A DNA stretch of 64,000 nucleotides, taken from assembly GCA_030374765.1 (NCBI GenBank), contig JARGXX010000027.1, positions 1,054,001 through 1,118,000 on the forward strand, read 5' to 3'. Source of the DNA: Agarophyton chilense. Its lineage: Eukaryota > Rhodophyta > Florideophyceae > Gracilariales > Gracilariaceae. A program made the translations under genes and the position numbers. Positions 45,300 through 56,058 of the stretch are shown here, piece by piece (positions within the stretch are counted from its first letter, which is position 1; each line of letters opens with the position of its first letter). Under the pieces are notes generated by a model. The model saw only the letters and a list, made by a program, of their open reading frames with translations, did no database searches and was not told the DNA's origin.

Positions 45300-45890
45300 T
45301 TGACTCAGCACATCGTCTACTGAGGCATAGCGCCTTGACTTGGCACGAGACTACTCGTGGGTTGGGAGTTTGAACCGGGAACCAGAGAGGATTGGAGCGG
45401 AAGTGTGAGAAGACGATCCTATTCGTGTCCGGAAGATGTGGCCTGAAGTGCGCTCTGAATCGGGAAACACGGCGCATTCTGCTCTCCTTGAGTTGGGTAA
45501 CATATTCTTATTGGTCAAAATTTGGTCATCCTGCTACGTGTTGTACGTCGTGTATATTCCCCCTTCGCCCTTAAGAATGGGCCTGGGGCCTTAGCGTGGA
45601 ATACATTGCAACGTGTAAGACGGGTTCGTGTAGACCGAAGTGGTGGCCCTGTGGCGAAACTAAAGCGCGCGCTTTTTTCTAATTGCGACACGCAAGGCGT
45701 CCATCGGGTGGCGTTTAGCGCCGACGCAGAGTTGGTGCCTTGAAGTTTAACGCTTACCGGTCTACCATAGTTGTGCTTGCGCGCGTACTTCCCGGCAGCC
45801 AAACACTTGCGATCTTGACGGCCTGTCTCTACTCAATAGCTATCATTTTTCTCATCTGTTTCTAGTTCGCATCTACGCTTTTTGCTTATC
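45300..45890. other. Upstream region of UAP56 gene
   Basis: No ORF is supported. The last 60 bases before the ATG are T/C-rich (TTTTTCTCATCTGTTTC), typical of a 5' leader. No TATA box was recognised. Confidence 0.4.
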
Positions 45891-48040
45891 ATGGACAACT
45901 CTAACAAGCCCAACGAACTTGGCGAGGATGACCTCGTCGACTACGAGGAGGAGGATGATACCCCCGTCGAGAAGCCCGCCGAAAATGGCAAGCACTCAGC
46001 AAACAAGTATGCTATATCACCCACTTTTTTTACTTCGCTCGCTCTGCTCCGCTGCTGCTCGTTTCCGCCTTGCTTCTTTGTGTCGTCGATTCTGCATTCT
46101 GCGCCGGTTACTCTTATCATGTCACACTTGCCTACTTCGTCTCTGACTTTCGACGCCGTCTGAAGGCTTCGGAGGGAAGAGAGGAAGTGGCGTCAAACCA
46201 CGCGCGCTCCCGCTCTTTCTTTTCATGCCACAAAGCCTGTGGTGGAAGCCGACGTGTGCCTACCATATGAAGACGTATGCTTGGTTTGGGTTTTCGCTGT
46301 TGCGATAGTAGCTGCATTGCTTTTCGCCCACGTCCCATACGGCTTTCTGCTGCTTCAAAGAGCAGAAGGGTGTATGAGCAAATCTAGTCAATGAAGCCCT
46401 CATCTCTTGTCTCGGCGTTATTGGTGCGCTTAATGCACCAGAGCCATCACTGTACAGCACTCGCTTTTTCACTCGGAGCTGTGCTATGGCCTCTTCCAAT
46501 GCTCCCTGTTTGGGTTGTATTTGGAAAGAAATGTCTTCCCCGTGCTTTAACTACTGCACGATATACGATCGATTTTCTTTTGATTTCATCATCTTGCAAT
46601 CTTATCGGTCTGTCCATAGTACTATGGAATGAACTTCAGTGGCATGACGGAACCCTATGCATATTGAACTCTTCTCTATCTCTAATTCAGCGGTACTTTG
46701 CTCAAATTTGAATCCGGACAAGCAGCAGCGGGCAGAGCAACCTCGAGCACTGTTAACTCAACCCGTAGACTCTCGTGATCTTTGGGGTTTCCTCCTTGTA
46801 TTCTCCATATTCTAACTTTTGATTCATTGCTGTCTCGTTTCTGTCTCGTTTCTCGTTCTAATCCAGGGGTACATATGTGGGAATTCATTCTGCGGGGTTC
46901 AAAGATTTCCTATTAGGCCCAGAACTTCTTCGCGCCATTCAAGACTGCGGTTTCGAACATCCCTCAGAAGTGCAGCACGAGTGTATTCCACAGGCTGTCT
47001 TAGGTTACGATATTCTTTGTCAAGCAAAGTCTGGTATGGGCAAGACTGCCGTGTTTGTTCTCGCTGTGTTACAGCAGCTTGTGCCCGCTGAGGGTGAAGT
47101 TAGCGCCATAGTTCTTGGCCACACACGAGAGTTGGCTTATCAAATTGCCCATGAGATAGAGCGCTTTTCGAAGTACCTGCCTGCCATACGATCGGCAGTT
47201 ATCTATGGCGGTGTTCCGGTCAAGCAGCACAAAGATTTGTTGGCTTCCAATCCCCCGCACATTGTCGTCGGAACTCCCGGTAGGGTGAAAGACTTGGTGC
47301 AACAGAAAGCTCTGGACTTGAGCAAGGTTAAGTTTTTTGTTCTTGATGAATGTGACAAGGTTCTTGATGCTCTTGACATGCGTCGAGACATTCAACAGAT
47401 ATTCACAGAAACCCCTCATGTGAAGCAGGTCATGATGTTTACCGCTACGCTCTCGAAGGAGATGCGTACCGTAGCCAAGAAATTCATGAAAGATCCCATA
47501 GAAGTTATCGTTGATGACGAGACAAAACTAACTCTTCATGGCCTTCTACAGTATTATGTCAAATTAACAGAGGCGGAAAAGAACCGCAAGATGGCTGATA
47601 TTCTAGATGCCTTAGAGTTCAATCAGGTTGTGATCTTTGTGAAGAGCGTATCACGCGCTATCGAATTGAACAAACTACTCGTGGAATGCAACTTCCCCTC
47701 AATTGACATTCACTCTAACATCAAACAAGATGAACGTATTCGGAGATACAAAGCGTTCAAAGATTTCCAAAAGAGAATTCTCGTTGCGACGGACATCTTT
47801 GGCAGAGGAATTGACATTGAACGAGTTAATATTGTCATCAACTATGATATGTCTTCCAGCCCCGATAGCTATTTGCACCGAGTGGGTCGAGCCGGGCGGT
47901 TCGGTACGAAAGGCCTTGCCATTTCATTTATCAGTTCGGAAACTGATTCGGATGTCCTGCAAGGTGTGCAATCCCGTTTCGAGGTCGCGATTTCCGAGTT
48001 GCCCCAGACTGTGGACCAAGCCTCTTACATGAATGCGTAA
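45891..48040 (+). CDS. DECD-box RNA helicase UAP56/Sub2 (two exons)
   Basis: UAP56/Sub2 is the ATP-dependent helicase of the TREX complex, acting in spliceosome assembly and mRNA export in the nucleus. Exon 1 is 45891-46006 and exon 2 is 46867-48040, joined at a codon for Lys (GT 46007, AG 46866). The product is 429 residues, the usual family length. Motifs in order: acidic N-terminus (VDYEEEDD), Q motif GFEHPSEVQ, motif I AKSGMGKT, Ia [16 protein letters not shown], the diagnostic motif II DECD, motif III TATLS (usually SAT), [14 protein letters not shown], and [12 protein letters not shown]. It converges on the transporter gene at 48661. Unbroken and probably expressed. Confidence 0.97.
46007..46866 (+). 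other. Intron of UAP56 gene (860 bp)
   Basis: Starts GTATGC and ends TAATCCAG. Frame and family length both require removal of exactly this stretch. It contains open frames without recognisable content (for example 46391-46711) and several T-rich runs. It is long for an otherwise intron-poor locus. Confidence 0.9.
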
Positions 48041-48660
48041 ATTCAAAGCACGGGGCACTTTGAAATACGACCTGATCCTCACAAAACCAGTGTTGTGGAT
48101 ATTGTCGGGACGGGGATCCTTTACAATGCTCTATGTTTTCTGTCATCATGGTAGCCGTGATCATCCATCCCTACTAAGATGCATGTCAATTACAATGTCG
48201 TAAAAATGTGATTTGGTACATTGACTGTCATGGCTTCATTTTCGTCATCCGTGCGGGTGGAGGGGAGGTGGAGGTGTCGTCTGAGTTGATAATGTCGTTC
48301 TACCGTGATGCCTTAGGGAAGGCCGTTCAACGCACGAAATCATGTTCGGCTTTCCCTTCAGAACGGCCCAGTGCTCTTGAGTGGTGGAGATTTCCGCTTT
48401 ACTTAATCAGAGTTCTGCGCAAAACACGCCTTCCAAGCAAATCATCGTGATCTGGAAAGAGAACACTCCCCTTACCACAGACAAAAATCCCATCCCCCAA
48501 CCCAGATTTAGCAGATCTCTGCGTGCACACTGACTCGCTATACAAACCAGTTCTGTTTCTATGGTTCGTGCGTGTTTGTTGGCAAGTGTCTGTTTGGATG
48601 GGCAAAATACTAGTTCCGTTCGCTAGAGTAATCTTCTAACGTTGAAAATGCGACGCGATA
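48041..48660. other. Spacer between convergent genes
   Basis: The 620 bases between the stops of UAP56 and the transporter would hold both 3' ends. No ORF is supported and no canonical AATAAA was noticed next to either stop. Confidence 0.45.
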
Positions 48661-49755
48661 TCACCCGGACGAGCGGCTTTCAGCGCCAACGAGTGCAACC
48701 TGCTCGCTTTCACGCGATTCATCTGAGACCTTTTCGGTCGATCTTGAGTTCTCCGGCTTGTCTTTCCATCCATCTACGAGTTTGCCTACTCCATAAACAA
48801 GACTCCCCACGAAGCCAACCATGACACCCTGCAAGTTACCATGGGCTCTTTGCGAAGGATCGTCCACAAAAGCGATGCTAGAGACCAGTAGCACCACGTC
48901 CTTTAGTTGCGATGCAATGGACTGAGCAATAGCATCATTTGTGGTGGTGTTAACGAAAATCGCATGGTTGATGACAACAGCAATTGCGCAGGAACAAAAG
49001 AACAGAACCGAGAAAGTTATATCTGCAAAATGAGATAGCAAACTGTGCGTTCTCGGCGCTAACATGAGAATTGTGAAGAGTACAGGAATGTTTGCGAGCG
49101 CGTTCACGAAGATAAGCTGCAAATTGGTTAACTGCAGCTTGTCTCGAATCGGCCGTAATATGTTGAGATAGATTGCCGTACTCAGATTTGCTGCGAACGC
49201 TAGACCATAACCGATTGGGTCGAATGCCAAATCTGTAGTGCCTGCCCACAATGCTCCTGCTGTGACCAAGGCAGTGGCAGTGAGTGTATATATGCTTGGC
49301 TGCGTGCTGTTTAGAAAAGCATATATCGCGACGACAAAAATCATGCTTGTGCGTCGTAATGTATTGTACATTACTAGACTGGTGAACTTGAGCGCGATGA
49401 GAGAGGTAAGGAGCATCGTCAAATTGGCCAGGTAGAGAGGTGCATATATCTTAATCGATGCGGAAGTCCATTTTGAAAATTGTGGAAGCTGTATCCGATC
49501 CGTGAATGACAGTACGGTGAGAATAAAGACTGCTGTTATTGACTGTGAGAGAAGCAAAAAAGGTGGGTCTGAGCCAGGAAAGCGTGAAAACAGCAGTTTG
49601 TTGAAGAGCGTTAAGGATACGGATGTGCTAATATAGTAGAAGGCCGCCAGGAGCGAAACGATTGGCACTACAGGCTTTTGTTGCACTTTCTTCCTTGTAT
49701 CAGCGCCGTCGAACTCCATAGTGGCAATTGAATTTGACGAGTGGCGCTTTGCCAT
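48661..49755 (-). CDS. Nucleotide-sugar / triose-phosphate-type transporter (SLC35D/GONST-like)
   Basis: The 364-residue membrane protein has about ten hydrophobic segments, as in the drug/metabolite transporter fold of nucleotide-sugar transporters (SLC35D, yeast Vrg4, plant GONST). These exchange cytosolic nucleotide sugars for luminal monophosphates in the Golgi or ER. It opens with a hydrophilic tail, then SLTLFNKLLFSRFPGSDPP, typical of the first helices. MYNTLRRTSMIFV matches the conserved YxxLRR block of helix 4-5. The tail is Glu/Ser/Arg-rich. The start at 49755 gives a normal cytosolic tail; Met13 is an alternative. Red-algal cell-wall galactan synthesis would need such carriers, but the substrate cannot be read from sequence. 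No introns or breaks. Confidence 0.88.
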   Translation of the reverse strand: MAKRHSSNSIATMEFDGADTRKKVQQKPVVPIVSLLAAFYYISTSVSLTLFNKLLFSRFPGSDPPFLLLSQSITAVFILTVLSFTDRIQLPQFSKWTSASIKIYAPLYLANLTMLLTSLIALKFTSLVMYNTLRRTSMIFVVAIYAFLNSTQPSIYTLTATALVTAGALWAGTTDLAFDPIGYGLAFAANLSTAIYLNILRPIRDKLQLTNLQLIFVNALANIPVLFTILMLAPRTHSLLSHFADITFSVLFFCSCAIAVVINHAIFVNTTTNDAIAQSIASQLKDVVLLVSSIAFVDDPSQRAHGNLQGVMVGFVGSLVYGVGKLVDGWKDKPENSRSTEKVSDESRESEQVALVGAESRSSG

Positions 49756-50405
49756 GAGGTCGATTGTGACTGGAGACAGTGAGCCGATGACTCAAGTTTC
49801 CCCTCAATTATGTCAATACCGAAACGTTGTTCCGATGTGAGATGAAATACGACCTTGAAAAACACTGACTACCGCAAAGGAAAGGGGCGTTTGGAGGCTT
49901 AGACGTGAGCAAAAGCGCGTATTTGCAAGCAAGTTATCTAGTCACCTGGCGAGCGTCGTTCTGAATCGAACACCGATACGTTTCGTAATCCGAATGTATT
50001 GCCGTTTGCATGCGTCACAAGCGTTATGAAAACTGTTTCTCTTTATCGTGACTAAAGAAAGAAATGCTCTTGATGCCTTCGTACATGACTGGCAACCTAC
50101 CACGGTGCGCGACTGACACCGCTCTCTCTAGTGTCTATAGGACCATTGGCCTCGTATAAGGTCAGTTCCCCTCATACGAGGCCATAATTACAACATTGAT
50201 AGATTTTGTAAACTTGGTGAATATTCCTAAAACTTTTCTCCTAGATGTTGTAAACGTTCTCTCCGTCTCTGGCATCAACCTCTCACACAACAAAAGATCG
50301 GCCACACCTTGTAAACAACTTCATATTTACTCTGCTCCGTCACAATTGGCCTACTATGTCACCAACCACTGATCCTTTACATGTGGCCGGAAAAAAAGTC
50401 AGCAC
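49756..50405. other. Intergenic region with an inverted repeat
   Basis: No gene. TGGCCTCGTAT (50147-50157) and ATACGAGGCCA (50174-50184) form perfect 11-bp arms with a 16-base loop. They lie upstream of the transporter start and left of the Harbinger element, and could be a regulatory hairpin or a small repeat end. Confidence 0.5.
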
Positions 50406-50408
50406 TAA

Positions 50409-50439
50409 GGGCCGTTCTCCGAGTTGACACAGATGATAA
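50409..50439 (+). repeat. Left terminal inverted repeat of Harbinger element, with TAA target site
   Basis: About 31 bp; complementary to 57609-57639 with three mismatches. Preceded by TAA at 50406-50408. Confidence 0.9.
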
Positions 50440-50578
50440 CAGGCAAGTTTGTGAGTGGTTGATTACCGTTTTCCAAAAATAAAAAAGTTCTCTCAGTTTT
50501 GCAAACAATTTTGTTAATAATCATTCGTATGCATGAAATGAGAGTTCGCACATGCATGACTGAGAGTTCGGCAGCTGC

Positions 50579-51871
50579 TTGACGCCCAGCATGAATGATC
50601 GTGAACTTGGACGTGCTATCAAACTCTTGCAGATTTCTTGTTTACGAAAGCCGCCTTCTCGCGGAAAACACAAGCAATGGCTTTGCAGAGTAGCTCTCCT
50701 TCTTATTACATACATTGTTCTAAAGTGTACGACGGAAAACCAGTCGCTGCGTGAATCACAGCATATATCTCCACGGCCTCCTTTTGATTATCGCAAACAG
50801 ATATCTGGATTAACTGACCTGATGTTTACTAGTATGTATCTGCTGAGTAAGACACAATATTTTCTACTGCATTCGGTGTTGTTTGTATCACTGAAACATA
50901 GAAAAGGACAAGAATCAGTGGTTGCTAGTGCAGTTTCACCTGCGGTGATGCTATTTGTGACACTACGGCTTTTGGCAGGTGCCAGTTATTTGAAATTGTA
51001 CTAGGCGTACAATATGGCTGTATCTACGGTACATCTTGTATTTGAAGAAACGATCTGAGCGTTAGAAAGGGTGTTACCGAATATATAGTTTTCTACAACA
51101 GAAACAGAATGTTTGGAGAGCGCAAGATATTTTCAGACCCTACGAAAGAGTCTCTTTGATGGCTTCATAGCAGCAATGGATGGTATTTCAATTGAAACAG
51201 TCCAACCTTCTCTATCAGAAGTTGTCAACCCACGTAAATACTACAATAGGAAAGGGTTCTTTGCCGTTTTCGTGTAAGTTGCAGTTGCAGCGAACTACCA
51301 GTTCTCGTTTATATCAGCGCGCTATGCTGGGGGAACTGATGACGCAACAGCCCTCGCAGCTACTAAACTATACGATTTATTGATTAGTGACCGTCTTCCC
51401 CGTTGAGCTACAGTGTTTGGAGATGATGCATATTCGAATAGACACAGAATCTTAACCCCGTACTGCGGGAACAACTTATCTGTGAAACAGGATTCTTTCA
51501 AATACTATCACTCATCCGTTAGAATTTGTGCGGAGCAAGCATTCGGGATGGTACTTTCCCGTTTTGGTATGTTTTGGTCGGCAGTGCGGTATCCCATTGC
51601 GAAGTCAACATTGATCATTATGATTGCAGCCAAGCTGCACAACTTTATAATCGACAAGGCAGATTCCTCTTTGTTTGATATGATTCCGCCTCATATCATG
51701 AACAATGCACATGGCTATCCTGTAGTACACTTTCAAGATATACTACATACTGAAAGAGAGAACAGAAGGTCAAGAAATTGGAAGCGAGAGAACTGGCAAA
51801 TCCGAGATGCACTCGCCGGAGAGCTTGAGAAGTTTGGATATTTGCACAAGAGGCATCCTCGAAATATGTAA
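50579..51871 (+). pseudogene. PIF/Harbinger DDE transposase, five in-frame stops
   Basis: One plus frame can be read from about 50579 to 51871. It carries the N-terminal block LRLLAGASYL, then AAMDGISIET (first Asp), NPRKYYNRKGFF, YAGGTDDATALA, FGDDAYSN (second Asp) and ICAEQAFGMVLSRFGMFWS (Glu), followed by AAKLHNFIID. These are the landmarks of the DDE_Tnp_4 family in order, with all three catalytic residues retained. Stops at 51002, about 51057, about 51090, about 51277 and about 51405 disrupt it, without frameshifts. It cuts and pastes the element in intact copies. Confidence 0.9.
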
Positions 51872-52081
51872 CACGATAGCACCACAATTTAACCGTAGCA
51901 CGCCTTTGTGCCACTATGGTTCCCACATCTCCTTTGAAACCGCTAACTGCTACCGGTTGATCCATTCTCCGACAGTTTGATGCGCCAGGATGGTGTGGAC
52001 TGGGGGCTCGCTTGTCACGAAGCAACTGAATTGTAAGTAAACCGGAATTTACAAACCTCACAAATATTTCGCACTTTAAGT

Positions 52082-53062
52082 GTGCGACGAGGCGTACGTC
52101 ATTCATTTCAACGCTTCAGGAGTGTCGAGATGCATATTGTCTCCGGGACTTCTGATAACGGAAGTCCTTTTTCGTTGAGACTCATTTACATCAACCAGCC
52201 TCAAATTTCGGGCTGTTCTCACCTCTTTGATGTGGCGCTGTCAGTTTGTTTAGAGGCCTTGTGGTTAGATCCTGGACCTTTTCAAATCAAATCCACGATC
52301 CTTCTTGCGTACGTTACAGCTTGTTCTCCTTTTCCATTCTTGAGTCTGATATCGACCAATGCAGAATATACAATTGGCGCTCCTTTGCCTTGCCAAGCTC
52401 CTTTCTCAGCACTCAAAAAACACTTTAATCTGTAGGAAGCAGACAAATCAAGCAGTGGGCGGGTTTCCAAGCGCCTCGGCAACCGGTGTACTTCCGAAAA
52501 TGGAACCTGCTCAAGTTCAGGACCGACTGTTTCTGAACTGGCTGCGAAGATACGACGTTTGATTCCAAAAAAGTACACTTTCTTGAAAGATAACTTCACG
52601 TTGAATCCGAACTATCGCTTGGAAGGTACGGCTCGATCATTGGAAGAGATGGCCGCAACTTGTGAACATCCAGAAAGATTCCCACCCCGTACTCCACCTC
52701 CATCGCTACCAATTGACATTACCAAGTGCCCACGAGCTTCTAGAACAAGTGTAACACCACCTAATGCGAAAGTCTCACGAATGTCTAAGAGAACAAGATC
52801 GGTCCCTATTTCCGCCAGTGGACAACTGAATCATCATCCGAGTTCTGCACAGCGTTCGGATCGATGCTCTTCAAAGCCCCCCTACACAAAACGGCGGAAG
52901 CAAGAGCCGGTTTTCGTCATTCCCCCACATACACCGCTGACCTCTAGACCTCCATCACAGTCTTATCGTACCTCTCCTATTGCATCAGATCTGCCTATGT
53001 CGAGAAGACGAGCATCAAATTCTGCTTTTCTATCAGGATATATGCGGGAGGGCACAGTTTAG
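52082..53062 (+). pseudogene. Unknown ORF inside Harbinger element, one internal stop
   Basis: A single frame runs 52082-53062 with one TAG at 52433-52435. The first part is hydrophobic/mixed (FDVALSVCLEALWLDPGPFQ). The second part is basic and Pro/Ser-rich (ELAAKIRRLIPKKYTFLKDN; PPRTPPPSLP), resembling a disordered nuclear protein. The first possible Met is near 52130. The TAG could instead be an intron acceptor (CTGTAG/GAAGC), but no donor is obvious. It is probably a captured host gene piece or an extra element ORF. No family recognised. Confidence 0.45.
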
Positions 53063-53064
53063 GC

Positions 53065-53340
53065 ATGGCGGGCCCATCCTACGGGACACCATCCCCGCCA
53101 AACAATGGTCGGAGCTCTGCCATGAAACATGACTTTTTCGCTCCCGTTGTTTTTCGATTACCATCTGATGCAAGACAGAAGCTACGGGAGAATGTGAAAC
53201 GGCGTCTACTGCATGTAAGGACAGAAGAAGACGAAAATGAAATGCGGGCATATGAAATAGAAGAAGGTGGTGAGGAAGACTCAGTGGACTCTTGCTCATC
53301 TCGTTCTAAAAGCGTTCCTAATTCCCCCGTTGACAGTTAA
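53065..53340 (+). CDS. Small acidic ORF downstream, possibly the end of the previous gene
   Basis: 91 residues from ATG 53065, two bases beyond the stop of 52082-53062 and in a different frame. It has a basic first half (LPSDARQKLRENVKRRLLHV) and a Glu/Ser-rich second half. The overall style resembles the preceding ORF, so a frameshift or intron may split one gene. Unknown function. Confidence 0.3.
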   Translation: MAGPSYGTPSPPNNGRSSAMKHDFFAPVVFRLPSDARQKLRENVKRRLLHVRTEEDENEMRAYEIEEGGEEDSVDSCSSRSKSVPNSPVDS

Positions 53341-53653
53341 TGTGCAGCACGATAATGAGGATAGCAAGGTCAGATAGCGGATAAAGTTCCACCAGGTTGT
53401 TGACGTAGACGAGCCTGAAGTCGTGAAACAGCCAATTGTGGTGGATCTTGGCGCTTCATGAAAGGATTATCTGTTGTAAACTTTAGAATCATTCCCACTC
53501 ATATTCTTGGTTGGTCTCAAATTCTTTGATTTGTTAAAGGAAAACTTTCAAAGAAATTGGGTCCTGTTCTTAGAGAAGCTAAGATCTTTCCTCGCCATCG
53601 TCTAATCATGATCGACTGCGCGCCAATCCTGGAATTATACCATCGGCGAACAT

Positions 53654-55162
53654 TTATATTTGCGCTTTAATATCGAGTACATACACGCTACAACTGTCGT
53701 CTCCAATCGCTCCTTCCAAATCTTCGGTATGCATGCGCTCAAGAAATTTGTGAATGCTATTCTTACATGTCGAAAATAGTTCCTCTAGAAGCAGGTCGTA
53801 CATTAGAGAAAGCTGTTTCAACTCCTTTGAGATCGGTTCTGGAACGGCCCCTGACCCATCCTCTCGCTCCCCTAGAGAGCAGGAGGCGGAAGTCGAAAGA
53901 GTGACCATTCCATTGTACATGGGCGTGAGTCTCCATTCTTCCAGCTCACTGGTGGACCTCCCGTTGGACTCTACGTCAGGAGCAGTTGCCGCCGCAGAGT
54001 CCTCAGCATGACCGGTGTAAAGTCGAATAGCCTGCGCGGCGTTTGATACCAACGCAAGAAACACAAACGAAGCCGACAGTCGCTGCAACCTGGTGCGAGA
54101 GAGAATAGAAACCTGCTCGCTCATAGTTCTTGAGACGGAATATATGAAATTGGATGCTATGAGGACATGAAGCAGAGACTTTTCGGTTACACGGCAGTAG
54201 CGTTTTGATAACACTTGTGGCAGAAGGACAACCTTAATACATGATTCCACAACTGTATTAAGCATCTTATCTATATTGGTCCATAGTTCATTTGTTGCAG
54301 AGGTCACAGCACTTGGCGTGGAGGCTCTAGCAGCACCATGAGGGGACTCCAGCCCGCGATGCACAGCCGATTGCGTGTCGCGCAATAAGCGTGCTACTTC
54401 AGCGTTCACACGCTCAGCCAAAACGCCAAGAGAGCTGAACGCAACCACAGCCGCCTCAATGTCAGGCTGACTACGATTTGATAGACCTGACTTTAGCAAA
54501 GAAACAGCACCCTTTCTGAGCTCAGGACCAGCCTTTCTGATGGCAATGATATCCGTGGCTACGCCGTCGACCTTGTCAAGACCGTGCGATGACGACATGG
54601 ATATCAGTTGTTCAAGTTCCCGGATGGCATCTGCTGCATGCGGCAAGTTGGATGCGGTTGTGGCATCCGAAGTGCCAATCGCAGGATATAAACCAGCGTC
54701 CGCAAGCTTTCCAACGCAATATCTGAACCGCATGAGCGCTCGGATAAGAGCTGCAGCGGCCGTGAGGTTGGTGAGACGTCGCATGGATGCATTCATGGGC
54801 TGCTACGGCTGTTCCAAAGCATCCGAAAGAGCTTGTGTAGCGGTTACGAGTGATTTAATTCCCGTGGATACAGTTTGCATCTCTTTTTGCAGTGCACCCA
54901 CGGCCTCAACCTCCGCCAAGAGCGCATCTTTGCGACGAATCACCTCATGGCGCACGTTTGAAGAAAGAAGTGAAGAAGCTCTCTGTGCCTCATCCAGGGC
55001 GGCCTGAATTCGGTGTTGGCGCACGGCAGTTCCGACATGGTTGTTGGGAGAGACGTCGTCGTTGAGAAACACGGAGAGAGCCGGATCTGATCGCAGCGAG
55101 CCGACAAGTTGCTCAATACGAGCTGCTTCTGTGTGCGTCTCCTCTTTAACGGGACCAACCAT
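53654..55162 (-). pseudogene. COG5 (conserved oligomeric Golgi complex subunit 5), C-terminally truncated with one stop
   Basis: COG5 is part of the eight-subunit tether that captures vesicles in retrograde Golgi traffic. The frame from ATG 55162 reads the family N-terminal block (FLNDDVSP; a coiled coil through RKDALLAEVEAVGALQKEMQ), then TAG at 54803-54805. It resumes in the same frame with NLTAAAALIRALMRFRYCVG, HAADAIRELEQL and later FLERMHTEDLEGAI...SCSVY. It breaks off there at 53654, about 500 residues in, where family members continue for roughly 200 more. The frame is also open upstream to 55516. One stop, no frameshift and a sharp 3' cut inside transposon ends indicate a captured fragment. 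Confidence 0.75.
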
Positions 55163-55632
55163 GAGGGCTGCGCCGACGGGGAAGTGTAGCAGGGGACGGG
55201 ATGAGGTGGAGTACACAATGATGCGCGGGGAGTAGAAGCCGCGACGCTGCCAGAGGCGGCGTGTCAGCTTTTGGAGGAGAGGCTGTGTCACGTGCACGAG
55301 CTCGTAGTGACGGAGAGCATAATGGCGTGACACGCACCAGAAATCGATATCCCCGTCTCCCTCGCCCAGTTGATCGCTCGAAACGCCCCTCACCATCGCA
55401 TTCGCTCTCCGTCCGCGCTGAAATTGTCTTCTTCGTCGAACTCCGTTGCACTCTTGTTTCATTTCTGACATGATCGTAGTAACTTGGGAAAACACTGTCC
55501 TTAGCTCGAGCGTCACACAATGCGAGTCGTCCGTTTCGTCGTATGGTCTTCACCCCGATGCAGTTGTTGATCACCGACCCATCTCGACCCTTTTTCCCCG
55601 TGAGCAGTCTGGAAGATCGCTAAACCCCTGTT

Positions 55633-55895
55633 TTGCTTCTTAGAGTCGATACAGATACAATTGCAAAGGAAGTTACTACCGCGCTCACGCAGGTACTGGA
55701 AGCTGCCAAGGTGCCTATCGATTTAGTTGCGCCAACTGTTGATTTGAAGATCGATCGAGGTGTCACCAAAGAAGTTTTGAACTTTTTTTCCGAGACCAAG
55801 GTTGCTGTTAAAGGTCCTTACTTTACTCCCACTGCCCCCAAGTACGTCTGTTTGAATGTGCAACTCCGTCAGACATTCGATCTATATGCAAACGA
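55633..55895 (+). pseudogene. NAD-type isocitrate dehydrogenase, N-terminal fragment
   Basis: About 85 residues match the IDH3/NAD-IDH family just after the GDGxGPE start region: KEVTTALTQVLEAAKVPIDL, FFSETKVAVKGPYFTPT, and LNVQLRQTFDLYAN. The family sequence that should follow (the VRPC segment and the rest of the enzyme) is absent: at about 55893 the text becomes unrelated. The preceding TTGCTTCTTAG looks like a splice acceptor, with GTGAGC at about 55599 as a possible donor, so genomic DNA with an intron may have been captured. The native enzyme works in the mitochondrial citric-acid cycle; this piece cannot. Confidence 0.72.
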
Positions 55896-56058
55896 TATTC
55901 AAATTCACACAAAGGGGAGGCTGCTACACACACACGGCATTGCGTATATGACGGGCAGTTGGTGATAGCTTCGTACTCTTCCACAGCCTTTTAAAACCCA
56001 AAGTGCTTCTTCTTTTGGTTGTACTGCGTAGCACAACAAAGAAGCATACACAAACAAA

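Noticed and set aside
46391-46711. 106-codon ORF inside the UAP56 intron
   Set aside because: No motifs; consistent with chance in the intron.
55146-55574. 142-codon minus ORF overlapping the COG5 start
   Set aside because: Different frame, low-complexity text; a shadow of the COG5 frame.
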